DNA of 50,190 nt from Acidimicrobiaceae bacterium (GCA_003151235.1 PLWZ01000009.1:1-50190), one strand, 5' to 3'. Positions 1-8,457 are shown, numbered from the stretch's first letter. Program-made: numbers and translations. The notes: generated from the sequence alone by a model not told the origin.

Positions 1-147
1 AGGCGCCGTGCCGCCTGAAAGACAGAACTCGTCGGTGCCATGCGGCTTTTCAGAGGAGATACCAACCGGGGATCGCCGGCCGCACCACACCGAGGAGGGA
101 CTCCCGATGAGTCACACACTCGAACATATTCACCAGGAGGTCGGATC

Positions 148-342
148 ATGAAGACCTTGGCCATACGCCTGGAGGACGACATCCATTCGCTCGTGGTGCT
201 CGTTCCAAGGGAGGTACGCCGCCTAAGGGCTGACGCACACCTTCCACCCGGCAGGGGCTCCCTCGACGCCGCTTTCATTAGCGACTCGAGCCCCTGCCAT
301 CAACCACCTAAGAGAGAAGGAAAGGAGGTGAGTAATGGATGA
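148..342 (+). CDS. small ribbon-helix-helix-like protein, possibly decayed
   Basis: A 64-residue product that I do not recognise with certainty. It begins MKTLAIRLEDDIHS, which resembles the first beta strand of ribbon-helix-helix antitoxin-type regulators. The rest is Arg/Pro-rich and does not continue like that fold, so an early frameshift or a decayed copy is possible. The start is chosen because a strong ribosome-binding site (AGGAGG, 135-140) lies 7 bases upstream. The stop codon overlaps the ardA start by 8 bases, so the two genes are probably translationally coupled. Confidence 0.4.
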   Translation: MKTLAIRLEDDIHSLVVLVPREVRRLRADAHLPPGRGSLDAAFISDSSPCHQPPKREGKEVSNG

Positions 343-949
343 GACAGAACCAACGACACCACGTGGTGGGGACAAACAAGATCACACAAACCAACGAGAG
401 GGTGAACCAAAGGTCCAGCCACGCATCTATGTGGCCAGCCTCTCCGACTACAACGCAGGACGACTCCATGGCACTTGGCTGGACGCCGATGTGGAGGCGG
501 CGGACTTGGCCGAAGGCGTGCAGGCCATGTTGGCGAGCTCGCCCGAACCCGGGGCCGAGGAGTACGCCATCCACGACTACGAGGGCTTCGGACCGCTCCA
601 CCTCAGCGAGTACGAATCACTGGAGAGCGTGTCCACGATCGCCCAAGGCATCAGCGAACACGGACCGGCCTTTGCTCATTGGGCGGCGCTGGTCGAAACG
701 AGGGACGTCGAAGCGCTCTCCCAGTTCGACGATGCCTACCGCGGTCACTACCCCAGCCTGGCCGAGTACGGCGAATCGCTCCTGGACGACATCGGACTGG
801 GCCAGGAGTTGGAGGGGGCCGTGCCAGCATTCCTGGAGCCCTACGTACGGATCGACGTGGAGGCCTTTGCCCGCGATTTGGAGCTTTCTGGCGACGTCAC
901 GGCCTGTCCTGGAGACGGGGGGGTGTACATCTTTGAGGGAACGGTTTGA
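335..949 (+). CDS. ardA: antirestriction protein ArdA
   Basis: ArdA proteins are acidic mimics of bent B-form DNA. They occupy the DNA-binding groove of type I restriction-modification enzymes and protect an incoming mobile element. The family hallmark is seen at residues 31-46 (IYVASLSDYNAGRLHG), followed by a strongly acidic body (many D/E, the EEYAIHDYEGF region, and a GDGGVYIFE end). At 204 residues it is slightly longer than typical ArdA because of a roughly 30-residue polar N-terminal extension. The start at 335 is supported by a near-perfect ribosome-binding site (AAAGGAGGT, 321-329). Its position upstream of an XRE regulator, excisionase-like gene and integrase fits a conjugative or integrative element. 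Family assignment is confident; anti-restriction activity in this host is inferred. Confidence 0.9.
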   Translation: MDETEPTTPRGGDKQDHTNQREGEPKVQPRIYVASLSDYNAGRLHGTWLDADVEAADLAEGVQAMLASSPEPGAEEYAIHDYEGFGPLHLSEYESLESVSTIAQGISEHGPAFAHWAALVETRDVEALSQFDDAYRGHYPSLAEYGESLLDDIGLGQELEGAVPAFLEPYVRIDVEAFARDLELSGDVTACPGDGGVYIFEGTV

Positions 950-1005
950 ACGTTGTGGAATGGTCAACGGCCCTATGCTTTTACGCGAATGTCCTGGTAA
1001 AATGG

Positions 1006-1027
1006 GTGGTAAATGGAGATTTACCAC
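1006..1027. promoter_or_regulatory. perfect 9-bp inverted repeat, likely operator
   Basis: GTGGTAAAT-GGAG-ATTTACCAC reads as a perfect inverted repeat with 9-bp arms and a 4-bp spacer. It ends 2 bases before the XRE gene start at 1030. A further partial copy (TGGTAAA at 995-1001) and a possible -10 element (TAAAAT, 998-1003) lie just upstream. This is the arrangement expected for autoregulation by the XRE protein; binding is inferred. Confidence 0.55.
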
Positions 1028-1029
1028 TT

Positions 1030-1473
1030 ATGACCTTGGAGCAGGCCAAGGCTTTTGGCCTATTTCTGCGGCATCGGCGAGAGGCGCTCGGGATGAACCG
1101 GTCCCAGCTAGCTCGCCTGATCGACACCCGAGACTCGACGATCAATCGGCTGGAAGCCGGGACCATCAGTGCGCCGCGTCCGGACAAGCTGACTCGCATC
1201 GCCGACTATCTGCGCTTGGATTTGGCCGACGTCTTCGCCATGGTCGGCTACGCCGTGCCCCGGCAGCTGCCGGCCTGCCTGCCATATCTGCGGGCCAAGT
1301 ACCCAACCCTGCCCCAGGAAGCCATCGAGGAGATGGTGTCCGATTTCAAAGAGGTAGCTGCCCGCCACGGAGTCACTCTCGATCACCAGGAGCGACCCGA
1401 TGACCGAGCCAAAGCCAGAAGCCTTCGGCCAACTCAAGAAGCCCTCAAAGCGCTCGGGAAGGACTTCGCATGA
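1030..1473 (+). CDS. XRE-family HTH transcriptional regulator
   Basis: A 147-residue protein with a Cro/C1-type helix-turn-helix in its N-terminal 65 residues (RREALGMNRSQLARLIDTRD is the core, followed by STINRLEAG), then an unassigned C-terminal tail. The start at 1030 (MTLEQAKAFG) is preferred over an in-frame upstream ATG at 946 because the upstream extension would run through the palindrome at 1006-1027 and reads like non-coding sequence. Such regulators usually control ard, excision or transfer functions in integrative elements. The adjacent operator-like palindrome suggests autoregulation. It is followed by the excisionase-like gene in the same direction. Confidence 0.85.
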   Translation: MTLEQAKAFGLFLRHRREALGMNRSQLARLIDTRDSTINRLEAGTISAPRPDKLTRIADYLRLDLADVFAMVGYAVPRQLPACLPYLRAKYPTLPQEAIEEMVSDFKEVAARHGVTLDHQERPDDRAKARSLRPTQEALKALGKDFA

Positions 1474-1495
1474 TCCAACGGAAACGACGACTCCG

Positions 1496-1777
1496 ATGAA
1501 CCCGACGCGTGCGACCTTGGAACGAGCACATCCAAGGGTCGCGCGCGGTCAGAAACACTCCACCCTGAACATCTTCGAACGACCGGTGATCTCAGCCGAT
1601 GAAGCCTTCGGCATTCTCGGCATCGATCGGGGTACCGGCTACAAGGCCATTCGTGAGGGCACCTTCCCGGTGCCGGTGCTGCATATCGGAAGGCTCATTC
1701 GCATTCCAACGGTGGGGCTACTGCGCTTGCTAATGCTCGATGACGCCCCTCCGGGAGTCGAAAGGAAGGAGGACTGA
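1496..1777 (+). CDS. excisionase/AlpA-like winged HTH protein
   Basis: A 93-residue small DNA-binding protein. Residues about 31-80 match the MerR-like/excisionase HTH pattern (ISADEAFGILGIDRGTGYKA, then IREGTFPVPVLHIGRLIRIP), as found in Xis or AlpA factors that direct a tyrosine recombinase towards excision. The frame is open upstream to 1400, which would overlap the XRE gene by 74 bases, so the ATG at 1496 is preferred. It ends 6 bases before the integrase start. A role as recombination directionality factor for the neighbouring integrase is inferred from family and position. Confidence 0.75.
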   Translation: MNPTRATLERAHPRVARGQKHSTLNIFERPVISADEAFGILGIDRGTGYKAIREGTFPVPVLHIGRLIRIPTVGLLRLLMLDDAPPGVERKED

Positions 1778-1783
1778 AGAGAC

Positions 1784-2974
1784 ATGCAAGGCAGCTTTGT
1801 TCGCAAACGAGGGTTCACTTGGACCGCCTATTACTACTTGCCCGACGCCAACGGCGGACGCCGGCAACGTTCCAAGGGCGGCTTCCCGACGAAGGCCGCC
1901 GCCCAGGCCTACCTCACCAACAAGGTCAACGCTGTCCAGACCGGCGAATACGTCGAGACGATCAAGCTGACCTTTGGTGACTACCTGACCGGGCATTGGC
2001 TGCCGATCATGAAACGTTCGATCCGGGCGAGCACTTTGGATAGCTACGAGCGCATGCTGAAGCTCCACGTCATCCCGAGGCTCGGTGGGCTGCAGATACA
2101 AGATCTCACCAGCGGACACCTGGACAGCCTCTACACCGATCTGCTGAATGGTGGGCGAGCCGATGGTTCGGGCGGGTTGTCGCCAAAAACCGTCCGCTAT
2201 ATCCACAACACCGTCCACAAGGCATTGAGGGACGCCCAACGTAAGCAACTGATCCATCGGAACGCGGCCGATTCCGCTGATCCACCGAGGATTCATCAAT
2301 CAGGCTCGGAGTCGATGCGCACCTGGACCGCCGAGCAGGTGCGGGCCTTTCTCGATGGCCTGAGGGGACACCGGCTGGTGGCTGCCTACACCTTGGCTGC
2401 CACCACCGGCATGCGCCGGGGTGAGGTGCTCGGATTGCGGTGGCGCGACGTTGACTTCGAGGCTCGTCGGCTGGCTATTCGACAAACGATTATTAGCGTG
2501 AATTACAAGGTGACGTTCGGCACGCCCAAGACAGCTCGGGGCCGCCGCCTGATCGCCGTCGACGCCGGCACCGTGGCTGCTCTGCAGGCCCACCGTCGCC
2601 GGCAGGACGAAGAGAGGGCTGCTCTTGGTAAGGCCTACGAGGAACTTGATCTGGTATTCCCCAAGGTCGACGGCACGCCGACAAATCCCGATTTCTTTAG
2701 TCAGTGCTTCGACCGGACCGTGGCTCGGCTGAAGTTGCCCCGTATCCGGCTGCACGACCTCCGGCATACCCACGCCACCCTGGCCCTGTCGGCGGGAGTG
2801 CCCCCCAAGGTGATTTCAGACCGCCTCGGTCACGCCACGGTGGCTTTCACTCTGGACGTCTACACCCACGCCATTCCCCAGATGCAGGAGGACGCCGCTG
2901 ACCAGATAGCCGAACTGATTTTCGGACCTGAGGATGAAGGGAATAAGGAGGAGAAGCCAGACCAATCCGCGTGA
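1784..2974 (+). CDS. int: tyrosine site-specific recombinase (integrase)
   Basis: A phage-type integrase of 396 residues, the usual length. The N-terminus (1-55) is an AP2-like arm-binding domain (GSFVRKRGFTWTAYYYLP). Residues about 62-165 form the SAM-like core-binding domain (GDYLTGHWLPIMKRSIRAST). The catalytic domain follows with all active-site residues visible: R211 (TTGMRRGE), K249 (GTPKTARGRR), H324 and R327 (LHDLRHTH), H350 (DRLGH) and Y360 (DVYTH). It should cut and rejoin DNA via a phosphotyrosine intermediate to integrate or excise the element. A ribosome-binding site (AAAGGAGG) lies about 12 bases upstream of the ATG. The attachment site probably lies just 3' of the gene, although no tRNA is visible there. 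Confidence 0.95.
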   Translation: MQGSFVRKRGFTWTAYYYLPDANGGRRQRSKGGFPTKAAAQAYLTNKVNAVQTGEYVETIKLTFGDYLTGHWLPIMKRSIRASTLDSYERMLKLHVIPRLGGLQIQDLTSGHLDSLYTDLLNGGRADGSGGLSPKTVRYIHNTVHKALRDAQRKQLIHRNAADSADPPRIHQSGSESMRTWTAEQVRAFLDGLRGHRLVAAYTLAATTGMRRGEVLGLRWRDVDFEARRLAIRQTIISVNYKVTFGTPKTARGRRLIAVDAGTVAALQAHRRRQDEERAALGKAYEELDLVFPKVDGTPTNPDFFSQCFDRTVARLKLPRIRLHDLRHTHATLALSAGVPPKVISDRLGHATVAFTLDVYTHAIPQMQEDAADQIAELIFGPEDEGNKEEKPDQSA

Positions 2975-3062
2975 CCCGCGGGGAGAGGAGCGTCCGAATG
3001 GCACCACGCCAGGAGCGTCGCGTCGTCGTTAGAGGTGTTCTTCGGGAAGAGCCGGACCTTCG

Positions 3063-3148
3063 ATCTATTGCTCCAGTTCACTGCCTGGGCTAGCGCTCCA
3101 CTGGAACTCGATCAAAAGCCGCGTCACAATCATCTATTGCTCAGTTCA
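3063..3148. repeat. short imperfect direct repeat 3' of the integrase gene
   Basis: ATCTATTGCTCCAGTTCA (3063-3080) recurs as ATCTATTGCTCAGTTCA (3132-3148), differing only by one C. It sits between the integrase stop and the TPR-HEPN gene. It could be a remnant att core, a recombinase arm site or a regulatory repeat; the sequence does not decide between these. Confidence 0.4.
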
Positions 3149-3159
3149 AGGGGAGTCAT

Positions 3160-6117
3160 ATGGATGAATCCGAGGAGGCCATCGCTGCTGAAAGGGAAGG
3201 CGATTGGGACCATGCGGTCGGGATCTACACGGATCTGCTTGCTCGGGCCACGTCGGACAAGGAACGGGCTCGTCTTCATCTAAAGATCGGCAACTGCCTA
3301 TTTGAGGACAGCAAGGCCGATGCCGCCGACGACGCGCTCGCGAGCGCGGTCCTACTGGCAGAGTCCTGCCGTGATTCGGAGATCCTCGGACAAGCACGAT
3401 TGGTGCAGGGGCGCGTCGAGCTGGAACAGGGACATCACAAGCGCGCCCTCGATCGCCTGACAAAAGCCCGGGAACTCCTCGGCGATTCGACAGATGTGCT
3501 CCTCGTTTTGTGCACCGCCAAGCGAGAGCGAGGCGAGCTTGGGGAAGCCGAGGAGCTGGTCAGCGAGCTCCAGGCCCGGACGCTTTCCTCTCGTGAACAG
3601 GCAGAGACGCTCGACGAGCTCGGGGCGATTCATTTGGAGCGAAGCGATTTCGCCGCTGCCGAAGCCGTGCTGCGAGAGGCCTTAGACCTTGATCTTGAAC
3701 TGAACACCGCCTATCAGACCGCCCACACCCGGCTACAGCTCGCACAAGCGCTGATGGGTCTGGGTGAATCTCGGGAGGCCCGCCAACTCATCGACGACGC
3801 TGCGGACGCCTACGAGGACTCCGACCGCGGTCTGTCCAACGTCTACACGGTCTTGGGACAGTGGCATGAGGACGCCGGAGACTACCTGGGTGCCGCCAAG
3901 CAATACCGCCGCGCTCGAGATCTTGACCAAGAGTCCGAAGACGCCGTCGGCCAAGCGAGGGCCCAGCGGAAACTCGCGCGTATCCACCGCCTACGCGGCG
4001 ACAAAGATCGTGCCCAAGACGCCCTCGAGGATGCCGAACGGTTACTGACGGGATTGGACGACGATCTGGAATGGGCGGCCCTCTATATGGAGGAGGGCCA
4101 CCTCTGCATCGCCGACACCGATTACGACAAGGCGATCGAACGGTTCAACAAAGCGCTGGCCGTTGCCGAGGCGGACGGCGAGGAGCGTGCGATCGCCGTG
4201 GCCAAGCGTGGCTTGGCGATGGCCGTCTGGCGGGACGGACGACCGGAACAGGCCGCGACCTTGCTGCGGGAGGCTTTGCCCGTCTTACAAGCCCGAGGCG
4301 ACCTTCGCGAGCTCAATGACCTTTACGACGACTTGGGCGAGGTGCTCATCGATCTCGACGAGTATGACCAAGCGCTCGAATCGCTCGATCACAGTCTCGA
4401 GCTCGATGAGCAGCTCCACACTACCGCGAGCAAGGCACGCACGCTCCTTCTCATGGGGCAGGCCCATCTGAGACGAGGCGATCGCCGCCTGGCAGGTGAG
4501 CATCTCCAGCAGGCGCTCGATGTCTATCGCGAAGCCGATGACGAGGAGGGAAAGGCGACGGCGCTGTGCGTGCTTGGCAACTGGCTCAGCGAGGAAGGCC
4601 ACCTTGATGACGCGCTCGACAAATTCAAGCAGGCGCTACGCATCGACTCCCGTCAGGAGGACACGGTCGGCATCGCTCGGGCCCAAAGAGGAATCGCCGG
4701 CATCTATCGTCGCCGCGGGGACTTCGAACGCGCCGAAGAAGCACTGAGAAGCGCCGAGATCGAACTCAAGGGCAAAGAGGACCCCATGGAGGAGGCACTG
4801 CTCTCCCTCGAGCTCGCTCGGCTGGCGATCGACCGATCCGAGTGGCGGGAAGCAGAGTTTGAGATCAAGGCCGCTATGCGGACCTTCGACCAGACACGCA
4901 GCCCAGTCCAACGGGCGGTGAGCGATCGCTTGATGGCGGCTGTCTATGCGGCGGACCCCAAGTCGCGCATGAAGGCCTTGGAGCTGCTCGAGCAAGCTGA
5001 GGTCGTGCTTCGCGAAAAACACGACTTTCCCGAACTCGACGACCTCTACGACGACCTCGCGGTTCTCTACCTCTTGCTCAATCGTCCCGAGGAGGCGATG
5101 ACAGCAGTAGGACAGAGCCTCGAAATCGGCGACCAGATGGACTGGAATCGGGGCAACGGGGAGAGCCTGGTCATCAGGGCGAAGATCAATATGTACCTGG
5201 GCCGAATGGTTGACGCCCACCGTGACCTCGACGACGCGATCGACTGTTTTGAACAAGCAGGCGACGACGTCGGCCAGAGCGAGGCGCATCTATTGCTGGG
5301 TGACTGGCACGTCGCCAACGGCAAGCTCGATGAAGCGGTGACGATTTACCGCGCCGCCCGACGCATCGATCGCTGGCATGGTGATCTTCGGGGAGTGAGT
5401 CGAGCCTTACGCAAATTGGGCGAGGTTTATCTAAAGCGCCACGAGTTCAGCCGAGCCGAGGAAGCGTTCGATCAAGCGGAGGAATACCTGAAAGGCACGG
5501 CCTCTGTTGAAGATCGAGCGCACCTGTCACTGGCGAGAGGCCGGCTCTTCAGTGCCCAAGGTAATCACGAAAGCGCCGTGGGCGAGTTCACGAGCGCCCT
5601 TAAGGATTTCGACACCTTGATGCTGGAAGATGAAAAGGTCCGCACCTACAAGGAATTGGTTTCCTCCTACCACGCGCTCGGTGAATACGGCTTGGCGATG
5701 GAGTCGATGCGGAAAATGGGTCTCGAACAAGCGGCACTGTGGGGCTCGCTTCTTGATAGCTTCGAGAGCGAGATTCGTGTCGCCACCCAATCGGCATTTC
5801 TTCGGGGTGACTACCGAGCTGCCATCGCCGGCGCTTACTCAGCGCTTGAGTCTGCTCTTCGAAAACGAACTTCTGGGACTGGAGGATTGACAGAACGATC
5901 AAACGCTAGCGAGTTTATTAAGGCCTGGTACCGGGTGGACGCACGAGGGCTAGGGACTTTGGACGACAAGACTCTTGAACAGCTGTCTAACCTCGCGACT
6001 GCGGCGTTCAACCTCTTCAGGAACCGATCTCTGCACGGGGGCCAGCCACTATCGGGTGTCGACGCCTTCGTTGGAATATCGATTGCTCAGTACTTGCACT
6101 CAACGCTCGACGTGTGA
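3160..6117 (+). CDS. giant TPR protein with C-terminal HEPN-like RNase motif
   Basis: A 985-residue cytoplasmic protein built of about twenty TPR units of roughly 40 residues (for example LGEVLIDLDEYDQALESLDH). There is a higher-order repeat: segments starting near residues 263, 503 and 746 (VGQARAQRKLARI, VGIARAQRGIAGI, RGVSRALRKLGEV) are spaced 240 and 243 residues apart, i.e. six TPRs each. The last ~100 residues are different. They form a helical domain with FRNRSLHGG, whose R954 and H959 match the Rx4H (RNxxxH) active site of HEPN RNases such as the TIGR02391/Ymh-type group. TPR arrays commonly sense a partner and HEPN domains commonly cleave RNA, so an abortive-infection or toxin role is plausible but inferred. 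The gene directly follows an integrase. The ATG at 3160 has a weak AAGGGGAG ribosome-binding site. Confidence 0.85.
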   Translation: MDESEEAIAAEREGDWDHAVGIYTDLLARATSDKERARLHLKIGNCLFEDSKADAADDALASAVLLAESCRDSEILGQARLVQGRVELEQGHHKRALDRLTKARELLGDSTDVLLVLCTAKRERGELGEAEELVSELQARTLSSREQAETLDELGAIHLERSDFAAAEAVLREALDLDLELNTAYQTAHTRLQLAQALMGLGESREARQLIDDAADAYEDSDRGLSNVYTVLGQWHEDAGDYLGAAKQYRRARDLDQESEDAVGQARAQRKLARIHRLRGDKDRAQDALEDAERLLTGLDDDLEWAALYMEEGHLCIADTDYDKAIERFNKALAVAEADGEERAIAVAKRGLAMAVWRDGRPEQAATLLREALPVLQARGDLRELNDLYDDLGEVLIDLDEYDQALESLDHSLELDEQLHTTASKARTLLLMGQAHLRRGDRRLAGEHLQQALDVYREADDEEGKATALCVLGNWLSEEGHLDDALDKFKQALRIDSRQEDTVGIARAQRGIAGIYRRRGDFERAEEALRSAEIELKGKEDPMEEALLSLELARLAIDRSEWREAEFEIKAAMRTFDQTRSPVQRAVSDRLMAAVYAADPKSRMKALELLEQAEVVLREKHDFPELDDLYDDLAVLYLLLNRPEEAMTAVGQSLEIGDQMDWNRGNGESLVIRAKINMYLGRMVDAHRDLDDAIDCFEQAGDDVGQSEAHLLLGDWHVANGKLDEAVTIYRAARRIDRWHGDLRGVSRALRKLGEVYLKRHEFSRAEEAFDQAEEYLKGTASVEDRAHLSLARGRLFSAQGNHESAVGEFTSALKDFDTLMLEDEKVRTYKELVSSYHALGEYGLAMESMRKMGLEQAALWGSLLDSFESEIRVATQSAFLRGDYRAAIAGAYSALESALRKRTSGTGGLTERSNASEFIKAWYRVDARGLGTLDDKTLEQLSNLATAAFNLFRNRSLHGGQPLSGVDAFVGISIAQYLHSTLDV

Positions 6118-6199
6118 GCTCGTTGTAAATTCCACCATTTTCATCGTCGACACACTGCACTAAAATGGAAACCGCAATATCAAGTAACTGGTCATTTGA

Positions 6200-6754
6200 A
6201 TGTCTGCAAAGATCGAAGAAGGTCAACTACCACCCGACTACGACCCCGAGGAAGCAGGGATCCCTGAGATCGCCCTAACGGCCGCTGAGGCCTACGAAGC
6301 ATTGTCCGGCGTCTATAGACCGATTCATGGTTACCGTGAAGCGGATCGAATCGCGTGGGAGTCTCTCGGGCGTCTTCTCAGTCTGGACCGCTTGGTCGCA
6401 GACGAGCCCATTCCGGACAAAGATGCGACCAGTGCGATGAGCCACCTTTCGGCCCTCCTGCCATTCGATGCACACGAACGGAACAAGCTCGTTGGTCACA
6501 TGGTGACTCGAGAGCATCCAGATCGAAATCTATTGAAGTTCGGTTCTCCGGAGGCCTGGTATCTCTCAGCGGATGATCAAGACTTGGCGTACCTCGGCCG
6601 ATGGCGTCGTTGGCTATTCGAGGAGGCCGCTAAGCCGGAAAACGCAAGCGGCGCACACGCAATTCTCGAGTCGCTGGCGGATTTCCGTAGAGCGATTCGC
6701 CAGTGGACTCCGTCGTGGGTTCCCCCAGTCGAGGATCATTCGCCGCCGGTTTGA
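6200..6754 (+). CDS. hypothetical protein, 184 residues
   Basis: Not recognised. A soluble, acidic protein with no membrane segment or signal peptide. It contains a mainly helical pattern with a Trp-rich C-terminal half (EAWYLSADDQDLAYLGRWRR, then RQWTPSWVPP). It starts 82 bases after the TPR-HEPN gene on the same strand and ends 5 bases before the convergent NYN gene. It could be the cognate partner or antitoxin of the TPR-HEPN protein, but that is only position-based. The ATG at 6200 is the first plausible start. Confidence 0.65.
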   Translation: MSAKIEEGQLPPDYDPEEAGIPEIALTAAEAYEALSGVYRPIHGYREADRIAWESLGRLLSLDRLVADEPIPDKDATSAMSHLSALLPFDAHERNKLVGHMVTREHPDRNLLKFGSPEAWYLSADDQDLAYLGRWRRWLFEEAAKPENASGAHAILESLADFRRAIRQWTPSWVPPVEDHSPPV

Positions 6755-6759
6755 GACCC

Positions 6760-7461
6760 CTACCGTTGTCGTGGGCCCACTCTCGTGGTCGACAAAGCGG
6801 TCGGATCAAGTTCCAGGCGGGCTTCGGTCAGGTGCATGTCGCTCAGGCGACAGAACGGCAATTTCGGTCTCTTCTTGACGGGTTTTTCCCACCCTACGGT
6901 TATGAACGGGGTCATCGGGGCCTCTGGGAATTGGTCGACGCGGATGGTGTTGACCTTTTCAGCGGCATGCCCTAGGTCTGTGTCACCGGTCAACAGCATC
7001 AATACGTCGCACCTTTCCGGCGCTGCTAGCGCCTCATAGACGAGCTCGACTCCTACGAGTACATCTATTCCGTCCTGCTTTTCACCGACTGGGCGCTTGT
7101 TCTCCCAAATGATGTGATTCGGACGGTCCCGCACTTGGACCTCGATGCCTTCCTCTGGATTCGACTGCTCTTGCCAAATTCGCTTAACCGGTCCATAGGT
7201 CGTGTAGGAGGGCCAAGTTTGGATCTGTGGGATTCCACAACACATGACAATTTGCAGATCGGGATTATCGGAAACTTCTGCTGGTAGCAAGCGGGCTCGG
7301 ACGCATTGGGCAATAGCGAGGCGGCCCAAAGCTACCGGGTCGACCACACACTTGATCTGATGACCTGTCTCAGCCAGAGCTTCCGCTTCACGGACTAGAA
7401 AGTACGGCTTTACGTGTCCGTACAGGTTGGCTTCGTCGACAAAGAGCACGACCTTCGCCAC
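6760..7461 (-). CDS. NYN-domain (LabA/DUF88-like) putative RNase
   Basis: NYN domains are PIN-fold metal-dependent ribonucleases. The 233-residue product shows the set of acidic motifs. FVDEANLYG at residues 7-15 supplies D9 and N12, with E10 where most relatives have G. EKQDGIDVLVGVEL (127-140) supplies D130/D133. LMLLTGDTDL (154-163) supplies D160 and D162. A Lys-rich segment (KKRPKLPF) and a polar tail follow. It is transcribed convergently with the 6200-6754 gene and divergently from the long operon after it. It may act on RNA in a conflict or RNA-decay pathway; the substrate is unknown. Confidence 0.8.
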   Translation of the reverse strand: MAKVVLFVDEANLYGHVKPYFLVREAEALAETGHQIKCVVDPVALGRLAIAQCVRARLLPAEVSDNPDLQIVMCCGIPQIQTWPSYTTYGPVKRIWQEQSNPEEGIEVQVRDRPNHIIWENKRPVGEKQDGIDVLVGVELVYEALAAPERCDVLMLLTGDTDLGHAAEKVNTIRVDQFPEAPMTPFITVGWEKPVKKRPKLPFCRLSDMHLTEARLELDPTALSTTRVGPRQR

Positions 7462-7771
7462 CGAATCCGAGCCTCCTCACTTGGATGAGAGCCCCGTTCA
7501 TCCGGGGGTTCGGCGAACGCGTAGGTCAGTCCTCTGACATCCATGTTCCCCTCACGCAACCCGAATGACGGGGGTCTCGGGACGGCATGCTACTGGCCGG
7601 CCGGGGCTCTTGACTGATCGCTTCGGGTGCGAGATGATGACCATGCCCCTCCGCAGCCGCTAGCTGCCGAAGGGTTTGGGAGTCTTGCCCTCCCTGTCAG
7701 GAGTCCGCCGTGCGGACTCAGCCCGAGATGCGGGCAGCGACGATGGCGTCGTTATGACAGGGAGGTGCTTC
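7462..7771. other. divergent intergenic region, 310 bp
   Basis: Lies between the start of the minus-strand NYN gene and the first gene of the plus-strand operon, so it should hold both promoters. I could not pick out convincing -35/-10 pairs. The only clear structure is the hairpin at 7701-7719. Confidence 0.5.
7701..7719. promoter_or_regulatory. perfect short hairpin in operon leader
   Basis: GAGTCCGC-CGT-GCGGACTC forms a perfect 8-bp stem with a 3-base loop about 50 bases before the first operon gene. There is no T-run after it, so an operator or leader structure is more likely than an intrinsic terminator. Confidence 0.4.
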
Positions 7772-8122
7772 GTGGAACATCCACCGCGACGACGGACCAC
7801 TCTTTCACTCGGGTGTTCGGGCATCGAACCCCTGCGCGGATTGACATTGGCGTGGCGCGTACGAGCCGACCCGAAGCTCCTCGATCGGAACTCCGGAGAA
7901 GTCCCCGTCCATAAGACCAATGGCTCTTTGGTCTTGACCGTGTCAAGCAGCGGTACCGCCGTTTTCCTTGCCCGCACGGGCGTCCTTAAGCGCGAGTTCT
8001 CGGCACTCTGTTGTTTGTCCCGATCTGGGGGGCGTGGACCCCATCCTGCGGAGACTCCAACTCCCGTGCTTGATCCGAGTGCCAGCGAGTCACCGGCTCC
8101 GTCCGATGGGAAGCAGCTATGA
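7772..8122 (+). CDS. hypothetical small protein, first gene of long operon
   Basis: Not recognised; 116 residues. A GTG start at 7772 is proposed because a strong ribosome-binding site (GGGAGG, 7760-7765) lies 6 bases upstream. The frame is also open further upstream. The product is basic at the N-terminus and Ser/Pro-rich at the C-terminus, with no membrane segment. Its stop overlaps the next start in the ATGA pattern (8119-8122), which recurs through this operon and is the main argument that the gene is real. Composition is unremarkable and the opposite strand is also open here, so confidence is limited. Confidence 0.4.
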   Translation: MEHPPRRRTTLSLGCSGIEPLRGLTLAWRVRADPKLLDRNSGEVPVHKTNGSLVLTVSSSGTAVFLARTGVLKREFSALCCLSRSGGRGPHPAETPTPVLDPSASESPAPSDGKQL

Positions 8123-8457
8123 GTCCTCGCTGGGCTCAATATCTAATCCATCTTGCAATGGCAAAGCACGAAGGTGACCAAGTGTTATCGACGCGAGTCT
8201 TGCCAACTGCGGAATCTCTGGATTGCATCGACGCAGAGGAGCCTCAACCATCAGCGGTTAAAGACAGTGTGGACCGATCAGTGGCTAGCTGCGCGGAGTC
8301 GATCACGTTGTTGCGGTATTCGAGCAAATCAGACAATCAAAAGGGGATGGCGGGTCCATTTCAGGCGGCCCCTCCTGACGACGAATGTCGGGATTTTCCC
8401 CTTGACTTCCCGCCAAGAAAGGAGGTAGGACCGCCGCTCCAAATTAGCAAGGCATAG
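8119..8457 (+). CDS. hypothetical protein, second gene of long operon
   Basis: Not recognised; 112 residues, soluble, mixed charge. Its ATG overlaps the preceding stop by 4 bases (ATGA). It ends 100 bases before the TTG start of the exported protein. No domain is visible. Existence is supported only by the overlap and by continuity with the operon; it could be a chance open frame. Confidence 0.35.
   Translation: MSPRWAQYLIHLAMAKHEGDQVLSTRVLPTAESLDCIDAEEPQPSAVKDSVDRSVASCAESITLLRYSSKSDNQKGMAGPFQAAPPDDECRDFPLDFPPRKEVGPPLQISKA

Noticed and set aside
339-1403. Long open frame overlapping ardA and the XRE gene
   Set aside because: Composition is that of an out-of-frame shadow (Arg/Ser/Pro-rich), and both recognisable genes lie in other frames.
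7815-7850. tRNA T-arm-like sequence on the minus strand (GGGGTTCGATGCCC)
   Set aside because: The stem does not pair properly and no acceptor or anticodon arm can be built around it.
7660-8139. 160-codon open frame on the minus strand
   Set aside because: No ribosome-binding site or domain. It mirrors the weakly supported plus-strand gene, which has a good ribosome-binding site and an overlap with its neighbour.
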